From Odoribacter sp. Z80 (GTDB taxonomy: Bacteria; Bacteroidota; Bacteroidia; Bacteroidales; Marinifilaceae): a stretch of 64,000 nt of DNA. The DNA lies in the NCBI RefSeq assembly GCF_009935865.1, contig NZ_QWEL01000012.1, positions 42,028-106,027 of the forward strand, in the 5' to 3' direction. The position numbers were made by a program, and so were the translations under genes. Below are positions 1 through 8,812 of this stretch, one piece after another. Each line of letters begins with the position of its first letter. Within the stretch, counting starts at the first letter, position 1. The notes under the pieces are model-generated. The model searched no databases and was not told the DNA's origin. It saw only the letters and a list, made by a program, of their open reading frames with translations.

Positions 1-1412
1 GTGTTCTCTGACGGTCCGGTAATTATTGTGGTCCAGTTGCCCGGTTGGTTCCATTCCCGGGCTTTGGCAGAGACTTCCTGTACGGTAATGGTAGGAATAA
101 CGGATTTTGCGAGATGATAGTAATCATCCATGCTAACCATCGGTTCGTTTTCCAGGAAATGGGATTTCATCTCTTCGATGTAGTTTTCATTATTTGTTTT
201 GTCTTTTTGCTTATAAGCAGATTCGAGTCTTGCCAATGCATTGGTTTTCACTCTTTCCAGTTCGTTTTCCGTAAATCCGAATCTTTTTGCCCTTTCGTTT
301 TCAGTAAGAATGGTTTCGAGGGCTATGTCTTCCTGGTTGGGTTTTGCCGTTGTAGAAATGTCATAGGCGTTATATCCTCTGACGAAGCCGCTGAAACCGA
401 TTTGCCCGCCCAGGAACGGCGGATTGGCCTGTTGCATGATTTCGCTGATCCGGGCGTTTAGCATCTGGTTGTAGAAAGATTGAATCAGGTTGTTTCTGAT
501 GTAGGCATGTGTATTTTTTTCTTCAGGCGAAGCATCTTTGAAAAGCCGGATGAGACTGATGGAAGATTTGGTTGCTTCTTTGTCTGTACCTAAAACGTAA
601 TAAGTTTGTTCGTGTTCCGGAATATCAAAGAAAGGGCGTGGAGTAGGATTTTCTACTGCAGGGATTTTGGAAAAAAGTTCTTTTACTTTCTGTTCCATGC
701 GGGCTACGTTGAAATCGCCGACGATGGCAATGGCCTCGAGGTCGGTGCGGTACCATTGACGGTAAAAGTCTTTGATAGTCTGGTATTTGAAGTTTTGGAT
801 CACATCCAGGGAGCCGATGACATCCCGTACAGCGTATTTTGAATCTTTGAATAAGACCGGAAAGGTTTGTTGCTGAATGCGAGTTCCGGAAGTGCGCCGG
901 CTTCTCCATTCTTCGGAGATGACTCCCCGTTCAGCGTCAATTTCTTCATCTTCCAGCGATACATAATATGACCAGTCGTGTAAAATCAAAAGACAGGTGT
1001 CGAGTAAAGACTCGTTGGTGGTGGGTACGGAACTGATGTTGTAAACTGTTTCGTTGTGGGTGGTATATGCATTGATATTGCGTCCGAACGCGATACCGTA
1101 TTTTTCAAGTGTGGAAATAATGCCTTTGCCGGGAAAGTTTTTGGTCCCGTTGAAAGACATGTGTTCCAGGAAATGGGCTAATCCGTTCTGGTCGTCATTT
1201 TCCAACAAGGCCCCGGCATTCCGGATAATATAAAAACTGGCCCTTTCTTTGGGTTCTTCATTGTGGCGGAGATAGTAAGTGATTCCGTTGGGAAGTTTAC
1301 CGACTACGGTCTGGGAATCCTGAGGCAGCGGAGCCTGCAGGTCTGTTTGTGCGGTGGCGCTTTGCCATATCACTGAACAGAGAACAACTAATAAGCTGAA
1401 TACTTTTTTCAT
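1..1412 (-). CDS. M16 family zinc metallopeptidase (pitrilysin/insulinase-like), 3' end beyond window
   Basis: A secreted zinc protease that would act in the periplasm or at the envelope; substrate unknown. The first 470 residues are visible. They begin with a signal peptide (MKKVFSLLVVLCSVIWQSATA) followed by the inverted zinc motif HxxEH at residues 80-84 (HFLEH), the hallmark of clan ME peptidases. The flanking residues PNGITYYLRHN and MSFNGTKNFP are typical of the family. Full Bacteroidota homologues run to about 900-940 residues with two to four M16 domains, so roughly half is missing past the left edge. The ATG is supported by the signal peptide and a perfect TAnnTTTG box 27 bases upstream. 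It is transcribed divergently from the MscS gene. Family assignment is firm; substrate is not inferable. Confidence 0.9.
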   Translation of the reverse strand, partial: MKKVFSLLVVLCSVIWQSATAQTDLQAPLPQDSQTVVGKLPNGITYYLRHNEEPKERASFYIIRNAGALLENDDQNGLAHFLEHMSFNGTKNFPGKGIISTLEKYGIAFGRNINAYTTHNETVYNISSVPTTNESLLDTCLLILHDWSYYVSLEDEEIDAERGVISEEWRSRRTSGTRIQQQTFPVLFKDSKYAVRDVIGSLDVIQNFKYQTIKDFYRQWYRTDLEAIAIVGDFNVARMEQKVKELFSKIPAVENPTPRPFFDIPEHEQTYYVLGTDKEATKSSISLIRLFKDASPEEKNTHAYIRNNLIQSFYNQMLNARISEIMQQANPPFLGGQIGFSGFVRGYNAYDISTTAKPNQEDIALETILTENERAKRFGFTENELERVKTNALARLESAYKQKDKTNNENYIEEMKSHFLENEPMVSMDDYYHLAKSVIPTITVQEVSAKAREWNQPGNWTTIITGPSEN

Positions 1413-1438
1413 ATTGGATTGTTTTATGTCATTTGTAA

Positions 1439-1446
1439 CAAAAGTA
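1439..1446 (-). promoter_or_regulatory. -7 box of M16 protease gene
   Basis: On the minus strand this reads TACTTTTG, a full match to the Bacteroidota -7 consensus TAnnTTTG. I see no convincing -33 TTTG about 20 bases further upstream. Confidence 0.55.
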
Positions 1447-1511
1447 CCTTTATTTACGATTGAATAAATAAAATAGAAAAGGATTTAACTAAACTTTAAT
1501 AGCGGAAAGAG

Positions 1512-2789
1512 ATGAAAGAGTCCGTCCGGCTTCAGGAAATGATGAGGGATTCGGTATCTTTATGGCACAGGATGACGGATGTGGTCCATATTTCGGGGTT
1601 GACAGCCCCGGAAACTACCGCCGTGAAGATTGTGATAACCATTGCGGTTGCCGGGTTGTTTTATTTTATTGTACGCCGCTGGCTTTCGGTTGTCTTAAAG
1701 AAAATAGTAGGAAAGACTAAAAATACCTGGGATGATGTTTTGTTTGAACAAGGTTTTTTCCGGAAGTTGTCGGCGTTGATCCCTCCTCTGGCAGCTTATG
1801 TTGTGTTATCGTTTCTGGACTGGAAAATCAAGGGGGTTCTTCTGCGTTTGGTGGATATTTGGTTGGTTATTATTGTTTTGTTTATAGTGTTTGCTTTGCT
1901 GAATGCTGTTAATAAAATTTATGAGAGTTATCCTATATCCAGGAATCGGCCGATTACTTTTTTTATCCAGTTGATTAAAGTATTTTTATATACGGTTGTG
2001 GTGATTACGATAGTCAGTATATTGGTTAACAAATCACCGGAGCATCTGATTGTGGGCTTGAGTGCTTTTGCTGCCGTTTTGTTGTTGATTTTCAAAGATT
2101 CTATTCTCGGTTTTGTTGCCGGTATTCAGTTGACAGCCAATAAGATGATTCGAATCGGAGATTGGATTCAAATGGATAAGAATAATGCCAACGGGACTGT
2201 ATTGGAGATTAATCTTTATACGGTTAAAGTGCAGAATTGGGATATGACTATATCTACTATACCGACTTATCAGTTGGTGTCGGATTCTTTTACCAATTGG
2301 CAGGGGATGCGGGATTCTGACGGCCGGCGGATTATGCGGAGTGTTAACATTGACATGCATTCGGTTCATTTCCTTTCGCATGAGGAAATCGCGAAATTTA
2401 CTTCTTCGGAGTTTCTGAAAGAGTATATTGACCAGATGCTGGATAAGCTGGGAAATATCAATAAGGATAAAATGACGGTACTGGATGAACGTAAATTGAC
2501 TAATATCGGTATTTTCCGTTATTATATGGATGCCTGGTTGGAAGCCAATCCGGATATTAATGTGAATATGACCCACATGGTGCGTCAGCTGCAGCCGGGA
2601 CCGACGGGCATGCCCATCCAGATTTATTGTTTTTCAGCTAATAAGGAATGGGTGTCGTATGAGAAGATACAGGCTGATATTTTCGATCATATCATGGCAG
2701 TATTGCCTGAATTCGGCTTGAGTGTGTTTGAATTTGATTATACGGGTGGGGGAGAAGTGGCGGAATGGGAAAGTAAAGAAACAAAGTAA
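1512..2789 (+). CDS. MscS-family mechanosensitive ion channel (YbdG-like)
   Basis: Inner-membrane channel expected to open under membrane tension and release solutes during hypo-osmotic shock. The 425-residue protein has about five hydrophobic segments between residues 35 and 200. The last runs into the MscS pore and beta domain (GLSAFAAVLLLIFKDSILGF, then IRIGDWIQMDKNNANGTVLEINLYTVKVQNWD). The long C-terminal part with TNWQGMRDSDGRRIMRSVNID is characteristic of the YbdG subgroup rather than short MscS. Start ATG follows GGAAAGAG. It opens a run of same-strand genes. Confident on family; gating properties unknown. Confidence 0.9.
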   Translation: MKESVRLQEMMRDSVSLWHRMTDVVHISGLTAPETTAVKIVITIAVAGLFYFIVRRWLSVVLKKIVGKTKNTWDDVLFEQGFFRKLSALIPPLAAYVVLSFLDWKIKGVLLRLVDIWLVIIVLFIVFALLNAVNKIYESYPISRNRPITFFIQLIKVFLYTVVVITIVSILVNKSPEHLIVGLSAFAAVLLLIFKDSILGFVAGIQLTANKMIRIGDWIQMDKNNANGTVLEINLYTVKVQNWDMTISTIPTYQLVSDSFTNWQGMRDSDGRRIMRSVNIDMHSVHFLSHEEIAKFTSSEFLKEYIDQMLDKLGNINKDKMTVLDERKLTNIGIFRYYMDAWLEANPDINVNMTHMVRQLQPGPTGMPIQIYCFSANKEWVSYEKIQADIFDHIMAVLPEFGLSVFEFDYTGGGEVAEWESKETK

Positions 2790-2848
2790 TCAAGTCCCTT
2801 TGTCCCTCTGATTTTTTATTTTAATTTTGAGGGCTAAAATGGATTGAC

Positions 2849-3709
2849 ATGGCAAAAGAGAAGGTTAAACTCTGGGATAAGCTGAAATATAAATATAAGC
2901 TTTCTGTGATTAACGAGACTTCGTATGAGGGTGTGTTTAATTTCAGGTTGTCTCTGTTACATGTATTAATGGCATTGAGCGGGCTTAGTGTCATTCTGGT
3001 TACTTTGACTATTTTATTGGTGGCTTTTACCGGATTACGGGAGTTTATACCCGGTTATCCGGATGGCAATTTGCGCCAGAAGATAGCCGGAAATGCGATC
3101 CGGGTGGATTCTTTGGAAGAGGAATTAAATAAGCGTGACCGTTTTATGAAATCTTTGCAGGTAATGTTGAGTGGCGGGGATTCTACGAGTGTGGCGCGTA
3201 TCAGGAAAGATTCCCTGAAAGGTGAGCATGACTCAATCCGGTTTCAGATTTCACAACAGGAGAGTGAGTTCCGGGCGGCAATGGAGGAAAAAGAACGTTT
3301 TAACCTGGGATTTGGAATCAAGGAACCCAATAAGGATTACTATCATTTTTTTCCCCCTGTGGAGGGTATTGTCACCAATAGTTTTGATGAAGAGAAGAGG
3401 CATTTTGGAACGGATATCGTTGCCAAATCCAATGCTAAAGTTGCTGCTGCTCTGGACGGTGTGGTGATTTTCACCGATTGGACGGTCAAAACGGGTTATG
3501 TTATCCTGGTGCAGCATGTCAATGACTTGGTTTCGGTTTATAAGCATAATTCCACTTTGCTGAAACAGCAGGGGGATTATGTCAGGGCAGGGGAGGTGAT
3601 TGCCATTGTCGGAAATACCGGGGAAGAATCCAGTGGCCCGCATTTACATTTTGAATTGTGGCGGGCAGGCAATCCTCTGAATCTGGAAAATTTTATGAAG
3701 TTTAAATGA
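2849..3709 (+). CDS. M23/LytM-family peptidoglycan endopeptidase, membrane anchored
   Basis: Cell-wall hydrolase or LytM-type activator. It has 286 residues: a short cytoplasmic N-terminus, one membrane helix (about residues 37-60), a coiled-coil-like stretch (about 80-150) and a C-terminal M23 domain. The zinc ligands look intact: the HFGTD segment supplies HxxxD and the GPHLHFELW segment supplies HxH. The architecture matches Bacteroidota periplasmic LytM proteins anchored by one helix. The stop overlaps the dxr start as ATGATGA, which implies translational coupling. Whether it cleaves peptidoglycan or only regulates another enzyme cannot be told from sequence. Confidence 0.9.
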   Translation: MAKEKVKLWDKLKYKYKLSVINETSYEGVFNFRLSLLHVLMALSGLSVILVTLTILLVAFTGLREFIPGYPDGNLRQKIAGNAIRVDSLEEELNKRDRFMKSLQVMLSGGDSTSVARIRKDSLKGEHDSIRFQISQQESEFRAAMEEKERFNLGFGIKEPNKDYYHFFPPVEGIVTNSFDEEKRHFGTDIVAKSNAKVAAALDGVVIFTDWTVKTGYVILVQHVNDLVSVYKHNSTLLKQQGDYVRAGEVIAIVGNTGEESSGPHLHFELWRAGNPLNLENFMKFK

Positions 3710-4869
3710 TGAAGAATCTGGCTGTATTAGGTTCTACCGGCTCCATTGGGACCCAGACTTTACAGGTCGTGGAGGCTCATCCCGAACGTTTCCGGGTGGA
3801 AGTGCTCACGGCTAATCAGAATGTGGATTTGTTGGCTGAACAGGCGCTGAAATTTAGGCCGGACAGTGTGGTGATTGCCAATGAAGAAAAATATCCGCAG
3901 TTGAAAGAAGCTTTGGCTGCAGAAGACATTAAAGTTTATGCCGGAGCTGAGGCAATAGCCCAGGTGGTCACTCTGGCGAATGTGGATTTAGTGGTAACGG
4001 CTATGGTGGGATACAGCGGGTTGGTGCCGACGATAAATGCCATCCGGGCAGGAAAAAATATAGCTTTGGCTAATAAAGAAACTTTAGTAGTGGCGGGAGA
4101 GCTGATTAGCCGTTTGGTGGAAGAGCATAAGGTGGCTATATTGCCTGTAGATTCTGAACATTCGGCTATTTTTCAGTGTCTGGCGGGGGAGCATCGGAGC
4201 CGGGTGGAGAAATTGATCCTGACTGCTTCCGGAGGACCTTTCCGGGGAAAGGATTCCGGTTTTTTAGCGGGAGTGACTCCGGCGGATGCCTTGAAACATC
4301 CCAACTGGACGATGGGTGCAAAGGTGACAATAGATTCGGCTTCTATGATGAACAAGGGCTTTGAGGTAATTGAAGCCAAATGGCTGTTTGGAATTTCGCC
4401 GGACCGGATAGATGTGGTGGTACACCCTCAGTCCATTGTCCATTCGATGGTACAGTTTTCCGACGGTTGCATCAAGGCTCAGTTGGGAGTGCCGGATATG
4501 CGGCTTCCGATTCAATATGCCCTGACTTTTCCTGATCGGGTGGATGCGGATTTCGGGAGGTTGGATTTTTGCAAATATCCCGACCTTACTTTTGAGAAGC
4601 CTGATGTCGGGACTTTCCGGAATTTAGGGTTGGCTTATGAGGCTATGCACCGGGGAGGAAATATGCCGTGTATTCTGAATGCAGCCAATGAAGTGGCTGT
4701 GGACGCTTTTTTGCATGGGAAATGCTCTTTTACAGCGATGCCGGATTTGATTGGGGCGACGATGGCAAAAGCGGAATTTATAGGTAAACCAGATCTGGAA
4801 GATTACATGGAGACGGACCGGAGCAGTCGTCAGATTGCCCGGGAATATCTTAAAAGTTTAAATTTTTAA
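3706..4869 (+). CDS. dxr: 1-deoxy-D-xylulose 5-phosphate reductoisomerase
   Basis: Converts DXP to 2-C-methyl-D-erythritol 4-phosphate with NADPH, the first committed step of the MEP isoprenoid pathway, in the cytoplasm. The NADPH loop GSTGSIGTQT is at residues 9-18. Also present are the metal/substrate segments PVDSEHSAIFQ and ASGGPFRG, and the flexible-loop region HPNWTMGAKVTIDSASMMNKG. The length of 387 matches the family. The start is either of two adjacent ATGs overlapping the M23 stop. It is followed two bases later by rseP, a dxr-rseP neighbourhood seen widely in bacteria. Confidence 0.97.
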   Translation: MMKNLAVLGSTGSIGTQTLQVVEAHPERFRVEVLTANQNVDLLAEQALKFRPDSVVIANEEKYPQLKEALAAEDIKVYAGAEAIAQVVTLANVDLVVTAMVGYSGLVPTINAIRAGKNIALANKETLVVAGELISRLVEEHKVAILPVDSEHSAIFQCLAGEHRSRVEKLILTASGGPFRGKDSGFLAGVTPADALKHPNWTMGAKVTIDSASMMNKGFEVIEAKWLFGISPDRIDVVVHPQSIVHSMVQFSDGCIKAQLGVPDMRLPIQYALTFPDRVDADFGRLDFCKYPDLTFEKPDVGTFRNLGLAYEAMHRGGNMPCILNAANEVAVDAFLHGKCSFTAMPDLIGATMAKAEFIGKPDLEDYMETDRSSRQIAREYLKSLNF

Positions 4870-4871
4870 GT

Positions 4872-6218
4872 ATGGATATTTTAATTAAGATTACGCAATT
4901 TATATTGAGTCTTTCTATTTTAGTGCTTTTTCATGAATTCGGGCATTTTTTGTTTGCCAAATTATTTAAAACAAGGGTAGAGAAGTTTTATATGTTCTTT
5001 AATCCCTGGTTTTCTTTGTTTAAGTTTAAAAAAGGAGAGACCGAATACGGTATTGGTTGGTTGCCGTTGGGTGGCTATGTAAAAATTGCCGGAATGATAG
5101 ACGAGTCTATGGATACCGCACAAATGAAGCAGCCGGTTCAACCCTGGGAGTTCCGGGCTAAACCGGCCTGGCAGCGGTTGTTGATTATGCTGGGCGGAGT
5201 CTTGGTGAATGTGTTGTTGGCATTTGCTATTTATATCGGTATATTGTTTACCTGGGGAGAGACTTACCTGCCGGCTAAGAATGTGACTTATGGGGTGGTA
5301 TGTGATAGTGTGTTCCGGGAGATGGGCATGCAAAAAGGCGACCGTATTGTCAGTCTTGACTACCGGGAAGTGGAACGTTTCAGCGATATTATTCCTGATA
5401 TTTTACTGAATTATCCGAAAACCATTCAGGTTGTCCGCGACGGGGAAGAGATTAGCCTGGATATTCCGGACACTTTTGTAAAAAGCTTGCTGGAGTTGTC
5501 TTCCAAAAGCTATAAGCTGAGTCCGCTGTTGACTCCCCGTCTTCCGGTCAGCCGGGTGAAGATTAATGCTTTTGCCGACTATTCTGTTGCTTATGATGCC
5601 GGGATGAGAGAAGGCGATGAAATTCTCTCCGTGAACGGGAAAGAATTTCAGTTTTATGATGAGTTTACGGACATACTGGCTGAAAATAAAGGGAAATCAG
5701 TGGAAGCCAAGGTGCTGCGAAATGGGGATACCCTGAGTTTTCATTTTACGTTGGGAAATGACGGTATGTTCGGCATTAATCCGCTTTTGCCGGCAAATAT
5801 GTTTGAGTTGGCCACCCGCAAGTATGGCTTTATGGAGGCTATCCCTGCCGGCATCCGGATGGGCATCAGCCAATTGGGAGTTTATGTGAAGCAGTTGAAG
5901 CTGTTGTTTGCCCAAGGTGGTGTTGCCTATAAATCTGTGGGAGGAATGGTTTCTATTGCCAATATATTTCCGGGGGTATGGAGTTGGGAAAGTTTCTGGA
6001 ATCTGACCGCCCTGATTTCCATTATGCTGGCGGTTGTCAATGTATTGCCTGTTCCGGCTTTGGACGGAGGGCATGTGTTGTTCCTGTTGTATGAGGTGAT
6101 TACCCGCCGGAAGCCCGGAGAGAAGTTTATGGAACATGCACAGATAGTTGGTATGTGTCTGATTTTCGGTTTGTTTATTCTGGCTACTGTGAATGATGTA
6201 ATGAAGTTTTTCGGATAG
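4872..6218 (+). CDS. rseP: RseP-type site-2 intramembrane zinc protease
   Basis: Intramembrane metalloprotease that cleaves membrane-bound anti-sigma factors or remnant signal peptides. The active-site HExxH is HEFGH at residues 21-25 in the first helix, and the third zinc ligand lies in the C-terminal NVLPVPALDGGH motif. Between them are two PDZ-like segments (about residues 130-200 and 215-295), as in RseP. The length of 448 fits the family. Embedded between dxr and an AhpD-like gene with short spacers, so probably one transcript. The anti-sigma substrate is not in this window. Confidence 0.95.
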   Translation: MDILIKITQFILSLSILVLFHEFGHFLFAKLFKTRVEKFYMFFNPWFSLFKFKKGETEYGIGWLPLGGYVKIAGMIDESMDTAQMKQPVQPWEFRAKPAWQRLLIMLGGVLVNVLLAFAIYIGILFTWGETYLPAKNVTYGVVCDSVFREMGMQKGDRIVSLDYREVERFSDIIPDILLNYPKTIQVVRDGEEISLDIPDTFVKSLLELSSKSYKLSPLLTPRLPVSRVKINAFADYSVAYDAGMREGDEILSVNGKEFQFYDEFTDILAENKGKSVEAKVLRNGDTLSFHFTLGNDGMFGINPLLPANMFELATRKYGFMEAIPAGIRMGISQLGVYVKQLKLLFAQGGVAYKSVGGMVSIANIFPGVWSWESFWNLTALISIMLAVVNVLPVPALDGGHVLFLLYEVITRRKPGEKFMEHAQIVGMCLIFGLFILATVNDVMKFFG

Positions 6219-6229
6219 GATATTTTTAA

Positions 6230-6601
6230 ATGGAAGATAAAGTAAAGGCTTTCCGGGACTACCGTGCCCGGATGAATGAGAAGATTTTAGGGTCTGGTAA
6301 TAAAGTGATTAAGCGTATCTATAATATTGATACGAATACTTACATGGATGGGGCGCTTCCGGCTAAGGTGAAAGAGATGCTGGGGCTGGCCACTTCAATA
6401 GTATTGAGGTGTGATGATTGTATAAAATATCACTTGGAGAAGTGTTTTGAACAGGGAGTCACCACGGAGGAGTTGTTTGAGGTTTTTGCTGTGGCGGATG
6501 TGGTTGGAGGGACTATCGTTATCCCTCATTTGAGAAGGGCGGTGGAATATTGGGAATTGCTTCAGGGGCATTTGCCGGCAGATGAAGATGTTCATGAATA
6601 G
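6230..6601 (+). CDS. AhpD-like carboxymuconolactone decarboxylase family protein
   Basis: A small all-helical protein of 123 residues. The CxxC-x3-H motif is at C61, C64 and H68 (CDDCIKYH), as in AhpD-type alkylhydroperoxidases, so a thiol redox role is more likely than lactone decarboxylation. No signal peptide, so cytoplasmic. It lies 11 bases after rseP and 12 before a thioredoxin-like gene. That position suggests a redox accessory function, but no partner AhpC is visible. Confidence 0.85.
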   Translation: MEDKVKAFRDYRARMNEKILGSGNKVIKRIYNIDTNTYMDGALPAKVKEMLGLATSIVLRCDDCIKYHLEKCFEQGVTTEELFEVFAVADVVGGTIVIPHLRRAVEYWELLQGHLPADEDVHE

Positions 6602-6613
6602 AGATTTTTTCCG

Positions 6614-7624
6614 ATGAAATTTTTTTTGTTGATGGTGTGTTTGCTTGGGTGCTTCAAGGGATGGGCCCAGGAAGAAGAAATTCACTGGCTGACTATTCCG
6701 GAGGCTGAGGAGCAATATCGGAAACAGCCGAAGCCTTATGTTTTTGATTTTTATACCGACTGGTGCGGTTGGTGTAAGCATATGGATAAAACCACCTATT
6801 CTGATCCGGTTGTTGTTTCGTTTATTAACCGTAATTTTTACCCTGTACGCATCAATGCGGAGTCTGCAGATACTGTGCGGTTCCGCAATAAGGTTTATCT
6901 TCCGGTGAGGAATGGGCATAAATGGTACAGTGGTCTGGCTTTGGAGATGTTAAAGGGAAAATTGTCGTATCCGACGACTGTTTTTTGGTATGAACCGGCG
7001 AAGTTGGATTTGGTCATTCCCGGATATATAGAAGTCCGGAAAATGCAGGGGCTTTTGGTTTACTTTACGGAAAATGTGTGGCAGGTTGCGGAACTGGACC
7101 GTTTTTTGACTGATTTTGACCGTGTTTTCGGGGCCGGGGCGGTAAAGGACGGACCTGCTCCGGATTCGGTTTCCTGGATGGATTTCAAGGATTTTGAGGC
7201 GGAACGGCAAGCACAGAGGAAGAAAACTTTGCTTTTTCTGAAAGCTTCCTGGAGTAATTCGAGTAAGATGATGGAGCGGGTGATATTTACCGATTCTTTG
7301 GTTGCTGCTGAAGTCCGGAAGTATTTTCATTGTCTTCAATTGGATGTGCAGGCCCGGGATACCTTGACTTTTATGACCCATACTTTTGCGAATGCCGGAC
7401 CTGCAAATGGCCATTTACATCAGTTGGCCATTGCTCTGAGTGAGAAAACTCTGAAAGTTCCGGGTATTTATTTTTTCGATGAAGACGGGAAGCTGTTGGA
7501 ACGGCTTTATTATTATTTGGATGAGAAGCGGGGCCGCCTGGTGTTGGATTACATCGGGAGTGATGCCTTTAAGACGATGTCCTGGGAAGATTATTTGAAA
7601 CTGAAGGCTTTGGAAACTTTATAA
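6614..7624 (+). CDS. Secreted tandem thioredoxin-fold protein with one CGWC active site
   Basis: A 336-residue protein with a signal peptide (about residues 1-18), so periplasmic. The first thioredoxin-like domain carries CGWC at residues 51-54 within FYTDWCGWCKHMD, typical of DUF255/thioredoxin_7-like proteins. A second similar fold starts near residue 195. In it the equivalent of the CxxC loop is SNSS at 214-217 (FLKASWSNSSKMM), so it has lost its redox cysteines. It may serve as a thiol reductase or a dimer/substrate-binding module. The stop overlaps the next start by one base. Confidence 0.85.
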   Translation: MKFFLLMVCLLGCFKGWAQEEEIHWLTIPEAEEQYRKQPKPYVFDFYTDWCGWCKHMDKTTYSDPVVVSFINRNFYPVRINAESADTVRFRNKVYLPVRNGHKWYSGLALEMLKGKLSYPTTVFWYEPAKLDLVIPGYIEVRKMQGLLVYFTENVWQVAELDRFLTDFDRVFGAGAVKDGPAPDSVSWMDFKDFEAERQAQRKKTLLFLKASWSNSSKMMERVIFTDSLVAAEVRKYFHCLQLDVQARDTLTFMTHTFANAGPANGHLHQLAIALSEKTLKVPGIYFFDEDGKLLERLYYYLDEKRGRLVLDYIGSDAFKTMSWEDYLKLKALETL

Positions 7625-8649
7625 TGCGGGGTGTTATGCTGAAGTGTTTTGTGTTTTGGTTTATACTGGCAGCTTTGTGCGGGATAGGAAAGGCCCAGCA
7701 GTTCCACCGGATTATGTTTTATAATGTCGAAAATCTTTTTGATACCTTTGATGATACGGTTACCCGGGATGATGAATTTACTCCGCAGGGGATGAAGCAT
7801 TGGACAAAGCTCCGTTATATCAGTAAGTTGAGGAATATAGCCCGGGTGGTGGACAGTGTAGGCGGAGGAAACTGGCCCCTGGCGGTTGGATTGGCGGAAG
7901 TGGAGAACCGGAAAGTATTGGAGGAGCTGACAGGTAAAACGGCATTGGCGGAGGCAGGTTACGGCATTATTCACCGGGATTCGCCTGATGAGCGCGGAAT
8001 AGACGTGGCTTTGCTTTATCGCCGAAGTGAGATGCAGGTGCTGGAGGAGAATTTTTTGCAGGTACCTTTCCCTGAAAATAAAGCTATTTTTACCCGGGAT
8101 GTGCTTTATGCCCAAATGCTTTTCCGGACGGATACCCTGCATTTTTTTGTTTGTCATTTCCCTTCTATGCTTGGGGGAGAAAAGCAAACGGAATGGAAAA
8201 GGGAAAGGGCTGCTTCGGTAGTTCGTCGGAAAGTGGATTCTCTTTTCCGCATCAATCCTGAAGCCTCTGTCATCATTATGGGGGATTTGAACGGAAAGGC
8301 CGATACACCTGCGCAAAAAGTGTTAGGTACTAAAAATCCGGATAAAAAAATACAGAGCGGTCAGTTATATAATACAGGATATTATCTTTTGAAAAAGAAT
8401 TACGGCAGTTACCGTTACAAAGGCTGCTGGCAGACGATAGACCATATCATCGTTTCCGGCGGATTGCTCGATGAGGGACACACTTGTTTTGCAAGCCGAC
8501 GTATGGAGGTCTATTCTGCTTCTTTTTTGCTGGAAGAGGACAAAGCTTATTTCGGTTACAGACCGTTTCCCACTTACCGGGGACCCCGTTATATCGGCGG
8601 GATCAGTGACCATCTGCCTGTATATATCCGAATAACTGTGGCGGAGTAG
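7624..8649 (+). CDS. Secreted endonuclease/exonuclease/phosphatase family protein
   Basis: A 341-residue protein with an N-terminal signal peptide (cleavage probably after GIGKA). It is a member of the EEP fold: IMFYNVENLFDTFDD near the N-terminus, a metal-binding Glu in GLAEVENR, MGDLNGKADTP and the terminal SDHLPV with catalytic Asp-His. Family members cleave phosphodiesters in DNA, RNA or lipids; the substrate here is unknown. An ATG 12 bases downstream (MLKCFVFW) is an alternative start. Last gene of the run that begins at the MscS channel. Confidence 0.87.
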   Translation: MRGVMLKCFVFWFILAALCGIGKAQQFHRIMFYNVENLFDTFDDTVTRDDEFTPQGMKHWTKLRYISKLRNIARVVDSVGGGNWPLAVGLAEVENRKVLEELTGKTALAEAGYGIIHRDSPDERGIDVALLYRRSEMQVLEENFLQVPFPENKAIFTRDVLYAQMLFRTDTLHFFVCHFPSMLGGEKQTEWKRERAASVVRRKVDSLFRINPEASVIIMGDLNGKADTPAQKVLGTKNPDKKIQSGQLYNTGYYLLKKNYGSYRYKGCWQTIDHIIVSGGLLDEGHTCFASRRMEVYSASFLLEEDKAYFGYRPFPTYRGPRYIGGISDHLPVYIRITVAE

Positions 8650-8759
8650 CATTGAAAAAACAAAGGAATATGAGAAAATCCGTTTTGACTTATCGGGCAT
8701 TCAGACGGGAGTGCCGGCTTTAACAAAGTGTTAACATTTGCGGGGTAAACTTTCAGGTG

Positions 8760-8791
8760 TTTGGTTTGTCTAATGTAATTAAATATATTGT
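8760..8791 (+). promoter_or_regulatory. Predicted promoter of the RND efflux operon
   Basis: TTTG (8760-8763), 20 bases, then TATATTGT (8784-8791), a near match to the Bacteroidota -33 TTTG / -7 TAnnTTTG arrangement. It lies 21 bases upstream of the membrane fusion protein start. The preceding part of this 163-base spacer contains only a possible 17-codon ORF with no recognisable content. Confidence 0.45.
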
Positions 8792-8812
8792 TTTTTTCTG
8801 GTATTTGAAGAT

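Noticed and set aside
8670..8723. 17-codon ORF (MRKSVLTYRAFRRECRL) in the spacer before the efflux genes, with an AAAGGA before its ATG
   Set aside because: No nearby structure or Pro/stall motif, and the predicted promoter of the efflux genes lies downstream of it, so it would not be a leader peptide for them.
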